A program made the position numbers and the translations under genes. From positions 34,740 to 98,739 of the forward strand of contig CAZPBN010000012.1 in NCBI GenBank assembly GCA_964584935.1: a stretch of DNA of 64,000 bases. The letters are read 5' to 3'. The first letter of the stretch is position 1, and every line of letters starts with the position of its first letter. Origin of the DNA: CAZPBN01 sp964584935. Lineage in GTDB: Bacteria > Acidobacteriota > Aminicenantia > Aminicenantales > Aminicenantaceae. Below, piece by piece: positions 18,706 through 27,332 of this stretch. Under the pieces are notes generated by a model. It was not told the origin of the DNA. It searched no databases and worked only from the letters and a program-made list of their open reading frames with translations.

Positions 18706-19818
18706 CTTGTAAACCCGGAACTTTTTATATACCTCGCCCCCCATTTTCTCCATGGTCGAACGCACTTTGACATTGGATTCCAATTCATGATGGGTGTCCA
18801 TGAATTCAAATCCTGCTTTTTTGGCTGACATAAGCATATTCACTCCCATCAACGCATCAAGACCTTTTCCTTGATATTTTTCCTTAATCCCGCCCAGGAG
18901 CAAATCAAGCTGCTTTGTTTTTTTCGCCGCACGCAATATTTTTATAAAGCCAAAGGGAAAAAGCTTTCCCCCTGCTTCCTGAATTCCTTTTGTCATATCA
19001 GGAATGCCCACTATAAACGCAATCAATTCGTCTCCCTTTCTTACGGCTTTAACAAATCTCGGATCAATAATGGGCAAATAGCGCTTCGCCAGATCTTCCA
19101 TCTCTTTTTCTTTAAGAGGTGTGTATCCGTATATATTACTGGATGTGTAACATTCATTCATGAGCTGTAAAATCGGTTTGATCCAGGGCTTCAATTCTTT
19201 TCTTTTTTGAAATTGAATAAGCTTATACTTTCCTTTATTCTCAGCCCTGTCATGAATTTTTTTAAAAAAATCAGGAATTTTTTCGGGTATATCTATTTTG
19301 TAAACATAATAATCCACATCTTTTTTATATCCTTGTTTTTCCACCATATGGGGCATCCATGGATAATTATGGTTTGTGGCTATGGTTGCCCTGTGCTCAA
19401 ACCCCTCAATTAAAAATCCTTCTGGATCCTGATCTGTAAATCCATACGGCCCAATGATTCCTGTCATTCCCCTTTCTTTTCCCCATTGTTCAATGTAATC
19501 CAACAGCGCTTTAATAACTTCTTCTTCTTTTTCAGTTTCCAGGTATGAAAAACGGACGGTCTTGACTCCCTTGGCTTTATTGTACCTATGGTTGATGATA
19601 CCCATTATCCTGCCTATAACTGTATCCTCTCTCCAGGCAAGAAGGAGAATCGTATCACAATAAGAAAAATGATCATTTTTCTTGGGATTGAAATAATTTT
19701 TCTCATCCGAATAAATCGGAGGAACCCAAGTGGGATGATTGTCATGAAGTTTTTCAGGAAGAAAGATAAACTTTTTCAAATCTCTCTTTGTCTTAACTTC
19801 CTTTATAACAAAATCCAT
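18694..19818 (-). CDS. GNAT-like (YghO-type) N-acyltransferase family protein
   Basis: The 374-residue soluble protein shows a GNAT-like core: DTILLLAWREDTVIGRIMGI near 55-74, a second half with ELIAFIVGIPD and a C-terminal GKGLDALMGVNMLMSAKKAG that resembles an acetyl-CoA-binding helix. GPYGFTDQDPEGFLIEGF near 120-137 is characteristic of a widespread family of uncharacterised proteins in Bacteroidota and relatives. The substrate is unknown. It stands alone, convergent with sixA. Confidence 0.75.
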   Translation of the reverse strand: MDFVIKEVKTKRDLKKFIFLPEKLHDNHPTWVPPIYSDEKNYFNPKKNDHFSYCDTILLLAWREDTVIGRIMGIINHRYNKAKGVKTVRFSYLETEKEEEVIKALLDYIEQWGKERGMTGIIGPYGFTDQDPEGFLIEGFEHRATIATNHNYPWMPHMVEKQGYKKDVDYYVYKIDIPEKIPDFFKKIHDRAENKGKYKLIQFQKRKELKPWIKPILQLMNECYTSSNIYGYTPLKEKEMEDLAKRYLPIIDPRFVKAVRKGDELIAFIVGIPDMTKGIQEAGGKLFPFGFIKILRAAKKTKQLDLLLGGIKEKYQGKGLDALMGVNMLMSAKKAGFEFMDTHHELESNVKVRSTMEKMGGEVYKKFRVYKKKL

Positions 19819-19962
19819 TTTACTTTTATCCCCTCATTAATTGAATCAAGGGCTCTGTTCAATTTATCCTATATAATCATTAAAAAATCAAACAAAAATT
19901 TAGATTTTATAAAGATTTATCTCCAATTATTGGATTCTTTTCTCATTAGTATAAGATTTTTG

Positions 19963-19991
19963 TTGACAATTCCACATTTGAATTATTAAAC
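19963..19991 (+). promoter_or_regulatory. Possible rnf operon promoter
   Basis: TTGACA at 19963-19968 matches the -35 consensus. Two imperfect -10 candidates follow, TATTAA (spacer 15) and TTAAAC (spacer 17), about 35 bases ahead of the rnfC ATG. The surroundings are very AT-rich. Confidence 0.4.
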
Positions 19992-20024
19992 TTTAATCTC
20001 TTTTTTAATCAACACTCGATAAAA

Positions 20025-21347
20025 ATGAAATTAAAAACTTTTACCCACGGCATTCATCCTCCTGAACACAAGCAGAGAACAGAAGAAAAAAAAATAGTTC
20101 CCTTCACATCTCCAGAGAAGGTGGTCATTCCTCTGAACCAGCACTTCGGGAAACCGGCTGAACCAATTGTCAATAAAGGGGATGAAGTCCTTCTCGGCCA
20201 GAGAATTGGAGAAAGCACAGCTTTTTGCTCAGCCCACATACACTCCAGCGTTTCAGGAAAAGTCTTATCAGTCGATACTTATTATCATCCTGTCTGCGAT
20301 TCTTCCCTTGCTGTCACCATAAAAAACGACGGAGAAGATCGCTTATCTCCTGAACGGAAAGGATACAAAGATCCCTTTTCTTTGCCCCCTGAAAAAATCC
20401 AAAACGCTATCAAGGAAGCTGGGATCGTAGGCCTGGGAGGAGCGGCTTTCCCCACAGCTATCAAACTGGCTCCTCCAAAAGACAAGCCCGTTGATACCCT
20501 CATCATCAACGGTTGTGAATGCGAGCCCGTGCTCACTTCTGACTATAGACTGATGCTGGAGCATCCAGACGATATCCTTAAAGGGGCAGAGCTCGCCCGA
20601 ATAGCCTCTGGCGCCAAACGGATCATTGTCGGTATTGAAGACAACAAGAAAAAAGCCTATGACCATTTAAAGGAAAAAGCCAAAACAATTCCGGCAGAGA
20701 TCGCTCTCCTCAAAACAAAATATCCCCAGGGAGCAGAAAAGAATTTAATCCATGCTCTTCTTAAAAAAGAAGTTCCACGCGGAGGGCTTCCTTTTGATGT
20801 TGGAGTGGTTGTCCAAAATGTGGGAACAGCCAAATCCATTTGGGATGCCCTGAGTGAGGGGAAACCTCTCTATGAAAGAGTAATAACTGTTTCTGGAAAT
20901 GGGATAAACAATCCGAAAAATATTCTGATCCGGCTAGGAACTCCTTTTCAGGATGCCATCGATTTCTGTGAAGGAATAACCGAAGATGCCAACATTATTG
21001 TCATGGGTGGCCCTATGATGGGAATTGCCCAATGGACTCTCGAAGCACCTGTCATCAAAGGCACCTCTGGGATTTTGGTTTGGGAAGCTGAACCTTCCAA
21101 GCAAGAATATTCTTGTATAAAATGTGGCCGTTGTGTTGAACACTGTCCTATGAGATTGTCTCCGACCCAGCTGGCAAAATATGCCCAATTTGACAAATTA
21201 GCAGAGGCAGAAGCCTGGGGTATTCTGGACTGTGTCGAGTGTGGATGCTGTCAGTATTCCTGTCCTTCAAAAATTCCTCTTGTCCACTGGATACGCCTGG
21301 GCAAAAACAAAGTCGCCTGTTTAAAAAGGAAGAATAACGCCCGATGA
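20025..21347 (+). CDS. rnfC: Rnf electron transport complex subunit C
   Basis: The 440-residue NADH-side subunit has the NQO1-like fold with GLGGAAFPTAIKL near 137-149 and NGCECEPVLTSD near 167-178. It carries two 4Fe-4S motifs near the end, CIKCGRCVEHCP and CVECGCCQYSCP. In the complex it takes electrons from or gives them to NAD. It is the first gene of a tight rnfCDGEAB operon; the stop overlaps the rnfD start by 4 bp. Gene order matches clostridial-type operons. Confidence 0.97.
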   Translation: MKLKTFTHGIHPPEHKQRTEEKKIVPFTSPEKVVIPLNQHFGKPAEPIVNKGDEVLLGQRIGESTAFCSAHIHSSVSGKVLSVDTYYHPVCDSSLAVTIKNDGEDRLSPERKGYKDPFSLPPEKIQNAIKEAGIVGLGGAAFPTAIKLAPPKDKPVDTLIINGCECEPVLTSDYRLMLEHPDDILKGAELARIASGAKRIIVGIEDNKKKAYDHLKEKAKTIPAEIALLKTKYPQGAEKNLIHALLKKEVPRGGLPFDVGVVVQNVGTAKSIWDALSEGKPLYERVITVSGNGINNPKNILIRLGTPFQDAIDFCEGITEDANIIVMGGPMMGIAQWTLEAPVIKGTSGILVWEAEPSKQEYSCIKCGRCVEHCPMRLSPTQLAKYAQFDKLAEAEAWGILDCVECGCCQYSCPSKIPLVHWIRLGKNKVACLKRKNNAR

Positions 21348-22306
21348 AGGAACGATCATTATTCATCCAATCGTCCCCTTTCTTCACTGACAAAGATTCC
21401 ACTCCAAAAATAATGTACACGGTGATTCTGAGTCTCGTTCCGGCAATCTTTTCATCGATTTATTTTTTCAGGATGAAAGCTTTCTTCATTTTCATATCCA
21501 GTATCGCAGCCTGTATGATAACCGAAGCCGTGATTCTCTGGATCAGGAAGAAACCGTTGAATTCAGTTCTGGACGGATCTGCCATCATAACAGGTCTTCT
21601 TCTGGCGATGACTCTTCCCCCTTCCCTACCCCTGGAATTTGTGGCCATTGGCGCTGTGGCTGCCATTGCCATAGGAAAACAGGTTTTCGGCGGGCTGGGG
21701 TACAACATATTCAATCCTGCGTTGGTAGGAAGAGCCTTTCTGCAAACCGCTTTTCCTGTGGCAATGACAACATGGACTCCTCCCATAACTGTTAAAGTCG
21801 ACCTTTCAACCTTTGCCACTCCTCTGGCTGATTTAAAATTCGAAGGAATCCTGGCTTCTCTCAAAGACCTTTTTTGGGGGAATACAGGGGGCTGCATTGG
21901 AGAAACATCCGCTTTGGCCCTCATTCTGGGAGGCCTTTATCTTCTCTACAAACAGACCATTGACTGGCGTATTCCTGCAGGGATTATTCTTTCCTTAAGT
22001 GCTTTCACCGGGATTTTCTTCTGGCTGATCAATGACGATAAATACGCGTCTCCAGTATTTCATATACTCTCCGGGGGACTGCTCATTGGAGCTATTTTTA
22101 TGGCGACTGATATGGTCACATCCCCCATAACTCCGCGCGGAAGCTGGGTTTATGCTGTGGGTATCGGAATCAATATTGGACTTATCCGTCTTTTCGGAGG
22201 GTTCCCGGAAGGAGTTATGTATTCCATTCTGTTCTGGAATACATTTGTTCCTTTGATCAACCGTTACACCCGGCCAAAAATCCTGGGAGAGAGGAGGAAT
22301 TTATGA
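21344..22306 (+). CDS. rnfD: Rnf complex subunit D
   Basis: The 320-residue integral membrane subunit has eight to ten hydrophobic segments. The covalent FMN attachment region is visible as FMATDMVTSPITPRG near 247-261, where the Thr after the second Ser-like position carries FMN. Also typical are GGLGYNIFNPALVGRAF and GNTGGCIGETSALA. Together with RnfG, E and A it forms the ion-translocating membrane part. It overlaps both neighbours by 4 bp. Confidence 0.96.
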   Translation: MKERSLFIQSSPFFTDKDSTPKIMYTVILSLVPAIFSSIYFFRMKAFFIFISSIAACMITEAVILWIRKKPLNSVLDGSAIITGLLLAMTLPPSLPLEFVAIGAVAAIAIGKQVFGGLGYNIFNPALVGRAFLQTAFPVAMTTWTPPITVKVDLSTFATPLADLKFEGILASLKDLFWGNTGGCIGETSALALILGGLYLLYKQTIDWRIPAGIILSLSAFTGIFFWLINDDKYASPVFHILSGGLLIGAIFMATDMVTSPITPRGSWVYAVGIGINIGLIRLFGGFPEGVMYSILFWNTFVPLINRYTRPKILGERRNL

Positions 22307-22908
22307 ATCTTTCTTTGAGGATGATTCTGGTCTTGACATCTGTGGGCCTTCTCTCCGGGATTCTCCTCACTGGAGTCAATCTGGCGACAAGAGAAAGAAT
22401 CGAAGAAAACAAACAACAAGAAATTAAAGATGCCATCACTGACGTCGTTCCTGGCACTCAATCCAGCCCGGTCATCCATGATGAAGAAAATCTTACTGTC
22501 TACAAAGGAACGAACAAAAAAGGGGAAACGACAGGGTATGCCATCTACTCTTCGGGCACAGGCTTCCAAGACAAAATCACCATTATGCTGGGGATTGATT
22601 CGTCTCTTTCCAAAATAAACGACCTTGTTATTCTAGAACAGACAGAAACACCCGGGCTGGGAGCCAAAATTACAGATGAAAAACTTTTCTTGCGGTTCTG
22701 GAAGAATAAGGACATCCGCCAACCATTGACACTTCATGAACCGGCTGTCAACGCCCCTAATAAACTCGGCCCTTCAGAAGTTAACACAATCACGGGAGCA
22801 ACCATATCCTCTGAAGCGGTCTTAAATATAGCCAATAAGTCCATAAATCAGGTGAGATCCCTGTTGGACAAAGAAAAATATAAGAGCAAGGAAAACAATG
22901 GCAACTAA
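22303..22908 (+). CDS. rnfG: Rnf complex subunit G
   Basis: The 201-residue protein has one N-terminal membrane helix and an extracytoplasmic FMN-binding domain. The covalent FMN motif is NTITGATISSEAV near 167-179, with Thr in the TGAT core. The segment EQTETPGLGAKI is also typical. It overlaps rnfE by 11 bp. FMN attachment requires an ApbE flavin transferase, which is not in this window. Confidence 0.95.
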   Translation: MNLSLRMILVLTSVGLLSGILLTGVNLATRERIEENKQQEIKDAITDVVPGTQSSPVIHDEENLTVYKGTNKKGETTGYAIYSSGTGFQDKITIMLGIDSSLSKINDLVILEQTETPGLGAKITDEKLFLRFWKNKDIRQPLTLHEPAVNAPNKLGPSEVNTITGATISSEAVLNIANKSINQVRSLLDKEKYKSKENNGN

Positions 22909-23509
22909 AAGTCTCAGTCAAGAATTTGTCAAAGGCTTGTGGGAGGAAAATGCTGTGTTCCGGCAACTTTTAGGAATGTGTCCCACCCTTGCTGTAACCA
23001 ATGCGGTTATCAACGGGATTGCCATGGGATTAGCCACCACATTTGTTCTCGTCTTCAGCTCCCTGGTCATATCATCAATCAAAAAAATAATCCCCAATCA
23101 GGTACGCATTGCCTGTTATATTGTGATCATTGCCACTTTTGTCACCATGGCAGACCGCTTTCTCGCTGCCTTCTTCCCTCCCATATCCAAGGCACTGGGT
23201 CCTTATGTTCCTCTTATTGTGGTGAATTGTATCATCCTGGGAAGACAGGAAGCTTTTGCTTCAAAAAATCCGGTAGGACGCTCCCTTATCGATGCTTTGG
23301 GCATGAGCACCGGCTTTATAATGGCTCTGCTCATACTAAGCTCTATAAGAGAACTCCTGGGCACAGGTGCCATTCTGGGATATCAAATAATGGGAACCTG
23401 GTTCAAGCCCTGGACCATTATGATTCTCCCTGCAGGAGCATTTATAACCCTGGGCTTATTACTGGGACTTTTTATTTTTATTGAAAATAAAATAAATCCA
23501 AGGAGATAA
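22898..23509 (+). CDS. rnfE: Rnf complex subunit E
   Basis: The 203-residue membrane protein has about six helices. It has the family's LLGMCPTLAVTNAVINGIAMG start, described here by LLGMCPTLAVTN, and VPLIVVNCIILGRQEAFA near 105-122. The conserved Cys residues in these inverted-repeat halves are thought to help bind an iron centre shared with RnfA. Start overlaps rnfG; rnfA follows after 2 bp. Confidence 0.96.
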   Translation: MATKSLSQEFVKGLWEENAVFRQLLGMCPTLAVTNAVINGIAMGLATTFVLVFSSLVISSIKKIIPNQVRIACYIVIIATFVTMADRFLAAFFPPISKALGPYVPLIVVNCIILGRQEAFASKNPVGRSLIDALGMSTGFIMALLILSSIRELLGTGAILGYQIMGTWFKPWTIMILPAGAFITLGLLLGLFIFIENKINPRR

Positions 23510-23511
23510 AT

Positions 23512-24087
23512 TTGGAACTTATCGCTATTTTCATATCCGCCATATTGATCAACAATTTTGTTCTCCATTATTTTCTTGGAATCTGTCCCTTTCTGGGAGT
23601 ATCAAAAAAAATTGACTCTGCTCTTTCCATGGGACTAGCGGTTACCTTCGTCATGACGATCACAGCAGTGGTCTCATGGGTCATCAACAACTGGATTCTC
23701 ATTCCTAAAAATCTTGACTTTTTACAGATTGTATCATTCATTCTCATCATCGCTTCTCTGGTTCAACTGGTCGAAATGTTTATCCGTAAAGCAAGCCCTC
23801 CTCTTTACCAAGCTCTGGGAATTTATCTCCCCCTCATCACAACCAACTGTTCGATCATGGGGCTGGCTCTTCTGGCGGCTCTGAAAGAATATTCATTCTT
23901 AGAAGCTGTTGTTTTTGGAATGGGATCTGGAATTGGATTCACCCTCGCCATCGTACTGATGGCTGGCATCAGAGAACAATTAGACCTGGCGGATGTGCCG
24001 GAGCCTCTAAAAGGCGCAGGCATTTCTCTGATTGTTGCCGGAATCATGGCTCTTGCATTCTTAGGTTTTTCAGGGATGATAAAATAA
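23512..24087 (+). CDS. rnfA: Rnf complex subunit A
   Basis: The 191-residue membrane protein is homologous to RnfE with opposite topology. It shows NNFVLHYFLGICPFLGVS near 14-31 and LPLITTNCSIMGLALL near 105-120, each carrying the conserved Cys. Translation starts at a TTG preceded by AAGGAGAT. The stop shares a base with the rnfB ATG. Confidence 0.96.
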   Translation: MELIAIFISAILINNFVLHYFLGICPFLGVSKKIDSALSMGLAVTFVMTITAVVSWVINNWILIPKNLDFLQIVSFILIIASLVQLVEMFIRKASPPLYQALGIYLPLITTNCSIMGLALLAALKEYSFLEAVVFGMGSGIGFTLAIVLMAGIREQLDLADVPEPLKGAGISLIVAGIMALAFLGFSGMIK

Positions 24088-24923
24088 TGGATTTATTGTG
24101 GCCAATTATCACAATGGGTGCCTTGGGGCTCCTGTTCTCAACAGGTCTTGTCTTTGCCTATAAAAAGCTGAAAGTCTCTATAGATCCAAAAATAGAACAA
24201 ATTTCAGAGCTGCTTCCCCAGGCTAACTGTGGAGCCTGCGGATTCAGCGGGTGCCAGGCTTTTGCCGAAGCAGTTGTCAATAATAAGGTTAATCCGAGTG
24301 AATGCCCTATTAGCGGAGATGAGACTGCTGAACAAATTGCAGATATACTGGGAGTGAAATCCGAAGAGAAAAAAGTAAAAAAAGTAGCTCGCATTCTCTG
24401 CCGGGGGACCAAAGAAGCCGCCAAAGAGAAAGGGCAATATCTAGGAGTTCCAAGCTGTGCTTCCGCGCATCTAATTGGAGGGAATAAGAGCTGTTCTTTC
24501 GGATGTTTGGGTTTCGGAGATTGTGCTCGAGCCTGCCCTTTTGATGCAATTGAGATGAAAGATGACGGTCTCCCTCATATCATCGAAGAAAAATGCACGG
24601 CATGCGGAATTTGCGTTGAGGAATGTCCAAGAAATATCATCGAACTTTTTCCTCTTTCCCAGAATATATTCGTTTTCTGCCGATCCCACGACAATGGCAA
24701 GATCTCAAGAAAAGTCTGTAAAAACGCCTGCATTGCTTGTAATATATGTGTCAGAGCTTGTCCGGAGGCTATCGTTCTCGAAAACAATCTGGCGAAAATC
24801 ACGGACGTTAAAAAAATTGATGAAGATAAAATTCCTGCCAGCCAGAAATGTCCCACAGGAGCTATAGGACTTCTCAAAAAGGAAGACAATAAGGATAACG
24901 ATAAGGATAATGATGAAAGATAA
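24087..24923 (+). CDS. rnfB: Rnf complex subunit B (polyferredoxin)
   Basis: The 278-residue protein has an N-terminal membrane helix, then CGACGFSGCQAFAEAVV with a downstream Cys for the proximal 4Fe-4S cluster. Further clusters follow: CLGFGDCARACP, CTACGICVEECP and CIACNICVRACP. It is the ferredoxin-interacting entry point for electrons. The number of ferredoxin clusters exceeds that of proteobacterial RsxB and is nearer the longer anaerobe type. It ends in an Asp/Lys/Asn tail overlapping the next gene by 14 bp. Confidence 0.95.
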   Translation: MDLLWPIITMGALGLLFSTGLVFAYKKLKVSIDPKIEQISELLPQANCGACGFSGCQAFAEAVVNNKVNPSECPISGDETAEQIADILGVKSEEKKVKKVARILCRGTKEAAKEKGQYLGVPSCASAHLIGGNKSCSFGCLGFGDCARACPFDAIEMKDDGLPHIIEEKCTACGICVEECPRNIIELFPLSQNIFVFCRSHDNGKISRKVCKNACIACNICVRACPEAIVLENNLAKITDVKKIDEDKIPASQKCPTGAIGLLKKEDNKDNDKDNDER

Positions 24924-25350
24924 AGCATTCGTTATAAAAACTGAAAAAAACGGCATGGCGCAAGTCAAAGTCACTCCTTCAATCCCTTGTCAAAAATGCC
25001 GGGCAAAGGACCTATGTGTAGGAGCCAAACAACATAACGGGCTTTTGAGAGTCAAAAATCAAATCAATGCTCAAGAGGGAGATAATGTCATCATAGAAAT
25101 TCCGGATACATATTACAATAAAAATCTCATCTTTCTTTTCACTTCTCTTCTTTTGGCTTCTCTCTTGGGGATGACTGCCGGGTATCTATTGTCTTCATTC
25201 ATTCCCTTCTCCCCTCAGACCACAAGTGTGGCTGGGCTTTTTGTTTCAGTTGTCATAGCTGGAGTTGTTCTTTTTCGCATACTCCGCAAGAAAAACAATT
25301 CAGATTTTTTTCCGGTTATAATAAATATACAGGGAGGTTCTCATGGATAG
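24910..25350 (+). CDS. rseC: RseC/MucC-like SoxR-reducing system protein
   Basis: The 146-residue membrane protein has four Cys in CQKCRAKDLCVG near 28-39 plus a beta-rich N-terminal domain, then two hydrophobic helices at about 70-90 and 97-117 and a basic tail. This is the layout of RseC, which often sits with rnf/rsx operons. It overlaps rnfB, so it belongs to the same transcript. The role in Rnf assembly or maintenance is inferred from context. Confidence 0.85.
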   Translation: MMKDKAFVIKTEKNGMAQVKVTPSIPCQKCRAKDLCVGAKQHNGLLRVKNQINAQEGDNVIIEIPDTYYNKNLIFLFTSLLLASLLGMTAGYLLSSFIPFSPQTTSVAGLFVSVVIAGVVLFRILRKKNNSDFFPVIINIQGGSHG

Positions 25351-26074
25351 ACGCAATTTCTTTAAAAAAGTACTGGTGACACCAGCTCTGTTTCCTTTTC
25401 TTTTTGCATCCAAATCGCAAAACCACTCTTTTGATCTCTTTATCATCTCAGAAAAACCATCTTCCATTCTCATTAAACTATTGGAAGGGCTAAAAGTATA
25501 CGGTATGAATCCCGGGAAGAAATTTTCTTTTTTAAATAAACATCCTAAGGAAAAATTTCTTATAAAAACTCTCTCCGGCAAAGGATTGAAACTCACCCAG
25601 AAAAACCAATGGGCAGATTTCACTCTTAGTTTCAGCCGTTTGCAGCGTTCCTGCTTTCCTTCATTCTCATTAGTCAAAGAAGGAAACTTGTTGGATATCA
25701 GATCCAGAGATCTCTATTCCCTGTGGAAAAAAATGAGCAAGAGTCAGCCTTCATCCATGGTCACCGTTGCGACGTTCCAATCCAATTACAAATCATTGAA
25801 CCCAGGAAAAACAGCTTCTGTCTTCATAAATGGAGAAATGACAGAGAAAATAAGTTTATATAATAATGCCGTTAAAACCTATCATCTTAAAAATGGAACA
25901 ATAAACGTTGTGGTTTCTGAAAGAAAAGCCTGGATATCCGATTCGTGCTGTCCCCAAAAGATTTGTTTATATTCCACACCCATATCACTGGAAGGCGAAA
26001 GAATTATCTGTGCTCCCAATCATTTCCTTATACAAATAGACTCTTCTTCTTTGATTGACACTGTCATCGGATAA
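25343..26074 (+). CDS. Exported protein with C-terminal NusG-domain-II
   Basis: The 243-residue protein begins MDRRNFFKKVLVTP followed by a short hydrophobic stretch, a Tat-like (RR-x-F-F) export signal. Residues about 30-130 match nothing I know. The C-terminal 80 residues fit NusG domain II: VFINGEMTEKISL, INVVVSERKAWISD, a CCPQKICLYS cysteine cluster and IICAPNHFLIQI. Free-standing NusG-II proteins are common beside rnf genes. It overlaps rseC by 8 bp, so it is the last gene of the operon. The extra N-terminal module makes it longer than the usual single-domain form. Confidence 0.7.
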   Translation: MDRRNFFKKVLVTPALFPFLFASKSQNHSFDLFIISEKPSSILIKLLEGLKVYGMNPGKKFSFLNKHPKEKFLIKTLSGKGLKLTQKNQWADFTLSFSRLQRSCFPSFSLVKEGNLLDIRSRDLYSLWKKMSKSQPSSMVTVATFQSNYKSLNPGKTASVFINGEMTEKISLYNNAVKTYHLKNGTINVVVSERKAWISDSCCPQKICLYSTPISLEGERIICAPNHFLIQIDSSSLIDTVIG

Positions 26075-26114
26075 AAGATCAAAAATAATAAATTTTAACT
26101 TTAAGAAGTAAAAG

Positions 26115-27224
26115 TCAAATTTTCATCGGCATTAATACATATGAGTATTCCATGTCTTCTTCTGATTCAGGCCGCATCAGGACTGCATTATTCTCATCTT
26201 TTAATTCAAATCGGACCTTATCTGATTTCACTGTTGACAAAAAATCAAGTAAGTATTGGGAGTTAAATCCTATTTCGATGTTTTTCCCTTTATAATCGAT
26301 ATCGATCTTATCTCTGGCTTCACCTATCTCTGGGTTCGAGGAAAACAGCCTGATTTTATCCTTTTCTATAAAAAATTTGACTCCTTTTGACCTTTCCGTG
26401 GAAAGTAAAGAAACTCTTCGTATAGAACTGGCAAGCTCTTCTCTGGAGAGGACTAAAGTATTGGGATTGTCTTTGGGAATGACTGTTTCATAGTTAGGAA
26501 ATTTTCCTTCTATAATACGAGAAACCAGTATTCTGTTGTCCGTTTTGAAAAACAAATTGTTTTCGTCCAAATCAAACTCTATATTATCTTCTTCAAATTT
26601 TTTCAACTCATTCAATGTTTTCTTGGAAATGATCACACTGATTTCATTCTCCAATTTCAGTTTTTCTAACATTCTTGACGTATAAGCCAATCTATGACCA
26701 TCCGTGCTTATGAGTTTAACGTTGTTGTCGCTGAGACTAAGTAGAGCACCATTTAAATAATACCTGTGTTCCTGAGTTATGGCATAAAACACACCATTGA
26801 TCATTTCTTTCAATTTCTCCAAGGGAAAATTTATGTTTTTTTCAAATTTAGGTATTGGCACTTGGGGATAATCTTCTTTAGGCAAACATAGAACCTTGAA
26901 TTCAGATACTCCTGACTTGATTTCCATTACTAAATCGCTTCCTTCTGTGAACGTTATTTTTTTATCATCAGGAAGGGATTTGATTATTTCAAAAAGTTTC
27001 GTTCCTGAAATGGTGGTTGCACCTGGTTCTTCAACAGACGCATCTGAAATTGTTTTGAGTCCTACTTCAAGGTCTGTTCCAATCATATTGATATAATTTT
27101 CCGATGTTTCAATCAGTATATTTGCAAGAATGGGCATTGTATTTCTCTTTTCAACGATTCCTTGAAGTAATGATAGTTCTGTAAAAATCTTTGTTTTATC
27201 CACTGTAAATTTCATTTTATTCAC
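26115..27224 (-). CDS. dnaN: DNA polymerase III beta subunit (sliding clamp)
   Basis: The 369-residue clamp has the expected start MKFTVDKTKIFTELSLLQG and RNTMPILANILIE, TDGHRLAYTSRM near the middle and the C-terminal YSYVLMPMKI. It ties the replicative polymerase to DNA. It lies downstream of dnaA in the same orientation with a 108 bp AT-rich gap, the conserved dnaA-dnaN order. The first ATG is two codons earlier than MKF; either may be used. Confidence 0.97.
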   Translation of the reverse strand: MNKMKFTVDKTKIFTELSLLQGIVEKRNTMPILANILIETSENYINMIGTDLEVGLKTISDASVEEPGATTISGTKLFEIIKSLPDDKKITFTEGSDLVMEIKSGVSEFKVLCLPKEDYPQVPIPKFEKNINFPLEKLKEMINGVFYAITQEHRYYLNGALLSLSDNNVKLISTDGHRLAYTSRMLEKLKLENEISVIISKKTLNELKKFEEDNIEFDLDENNLFFKTDNRILVSRIIEGKFPNYETVIPKDNPNTLVLSREELASSIRRVSLLSTERSKGVKFFIEKDKIRLFSSNPEIGEARDKIDIDYKGKNIEIGFNSQYLLDFLSTVKSDKVRFELKDENNAVLMRPESEEDMEYSYVLMPMKI

Positions 27225-27332
27225 CTTTCAACAGTATATTTATATATTATTATTATTTATTAATAAAGATATAATATTAAATAAATACACTGTTGATTTG
27301 TATAAAACTTTTGTAAGATATTGATTTCACTG
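27225..27332. other. AT-rich dnaA-dnaN spacer
   Basis: The 108-base spacer is extremely AT-rich, with long runs of TTATTAT and TAATATT type between 27237 and 27300. It could be a DNA unwinding element or a promoter for dnaN. No DnaA box is seen inside it. Confidence 0.4.

Noticed and set aside
20025..24923. Rnf operon as a novel gene order
   Set aside because: C-D-G-E-A-B is a known arrangement in anaerobes; only the trailing NusG-II fusion is unusual.
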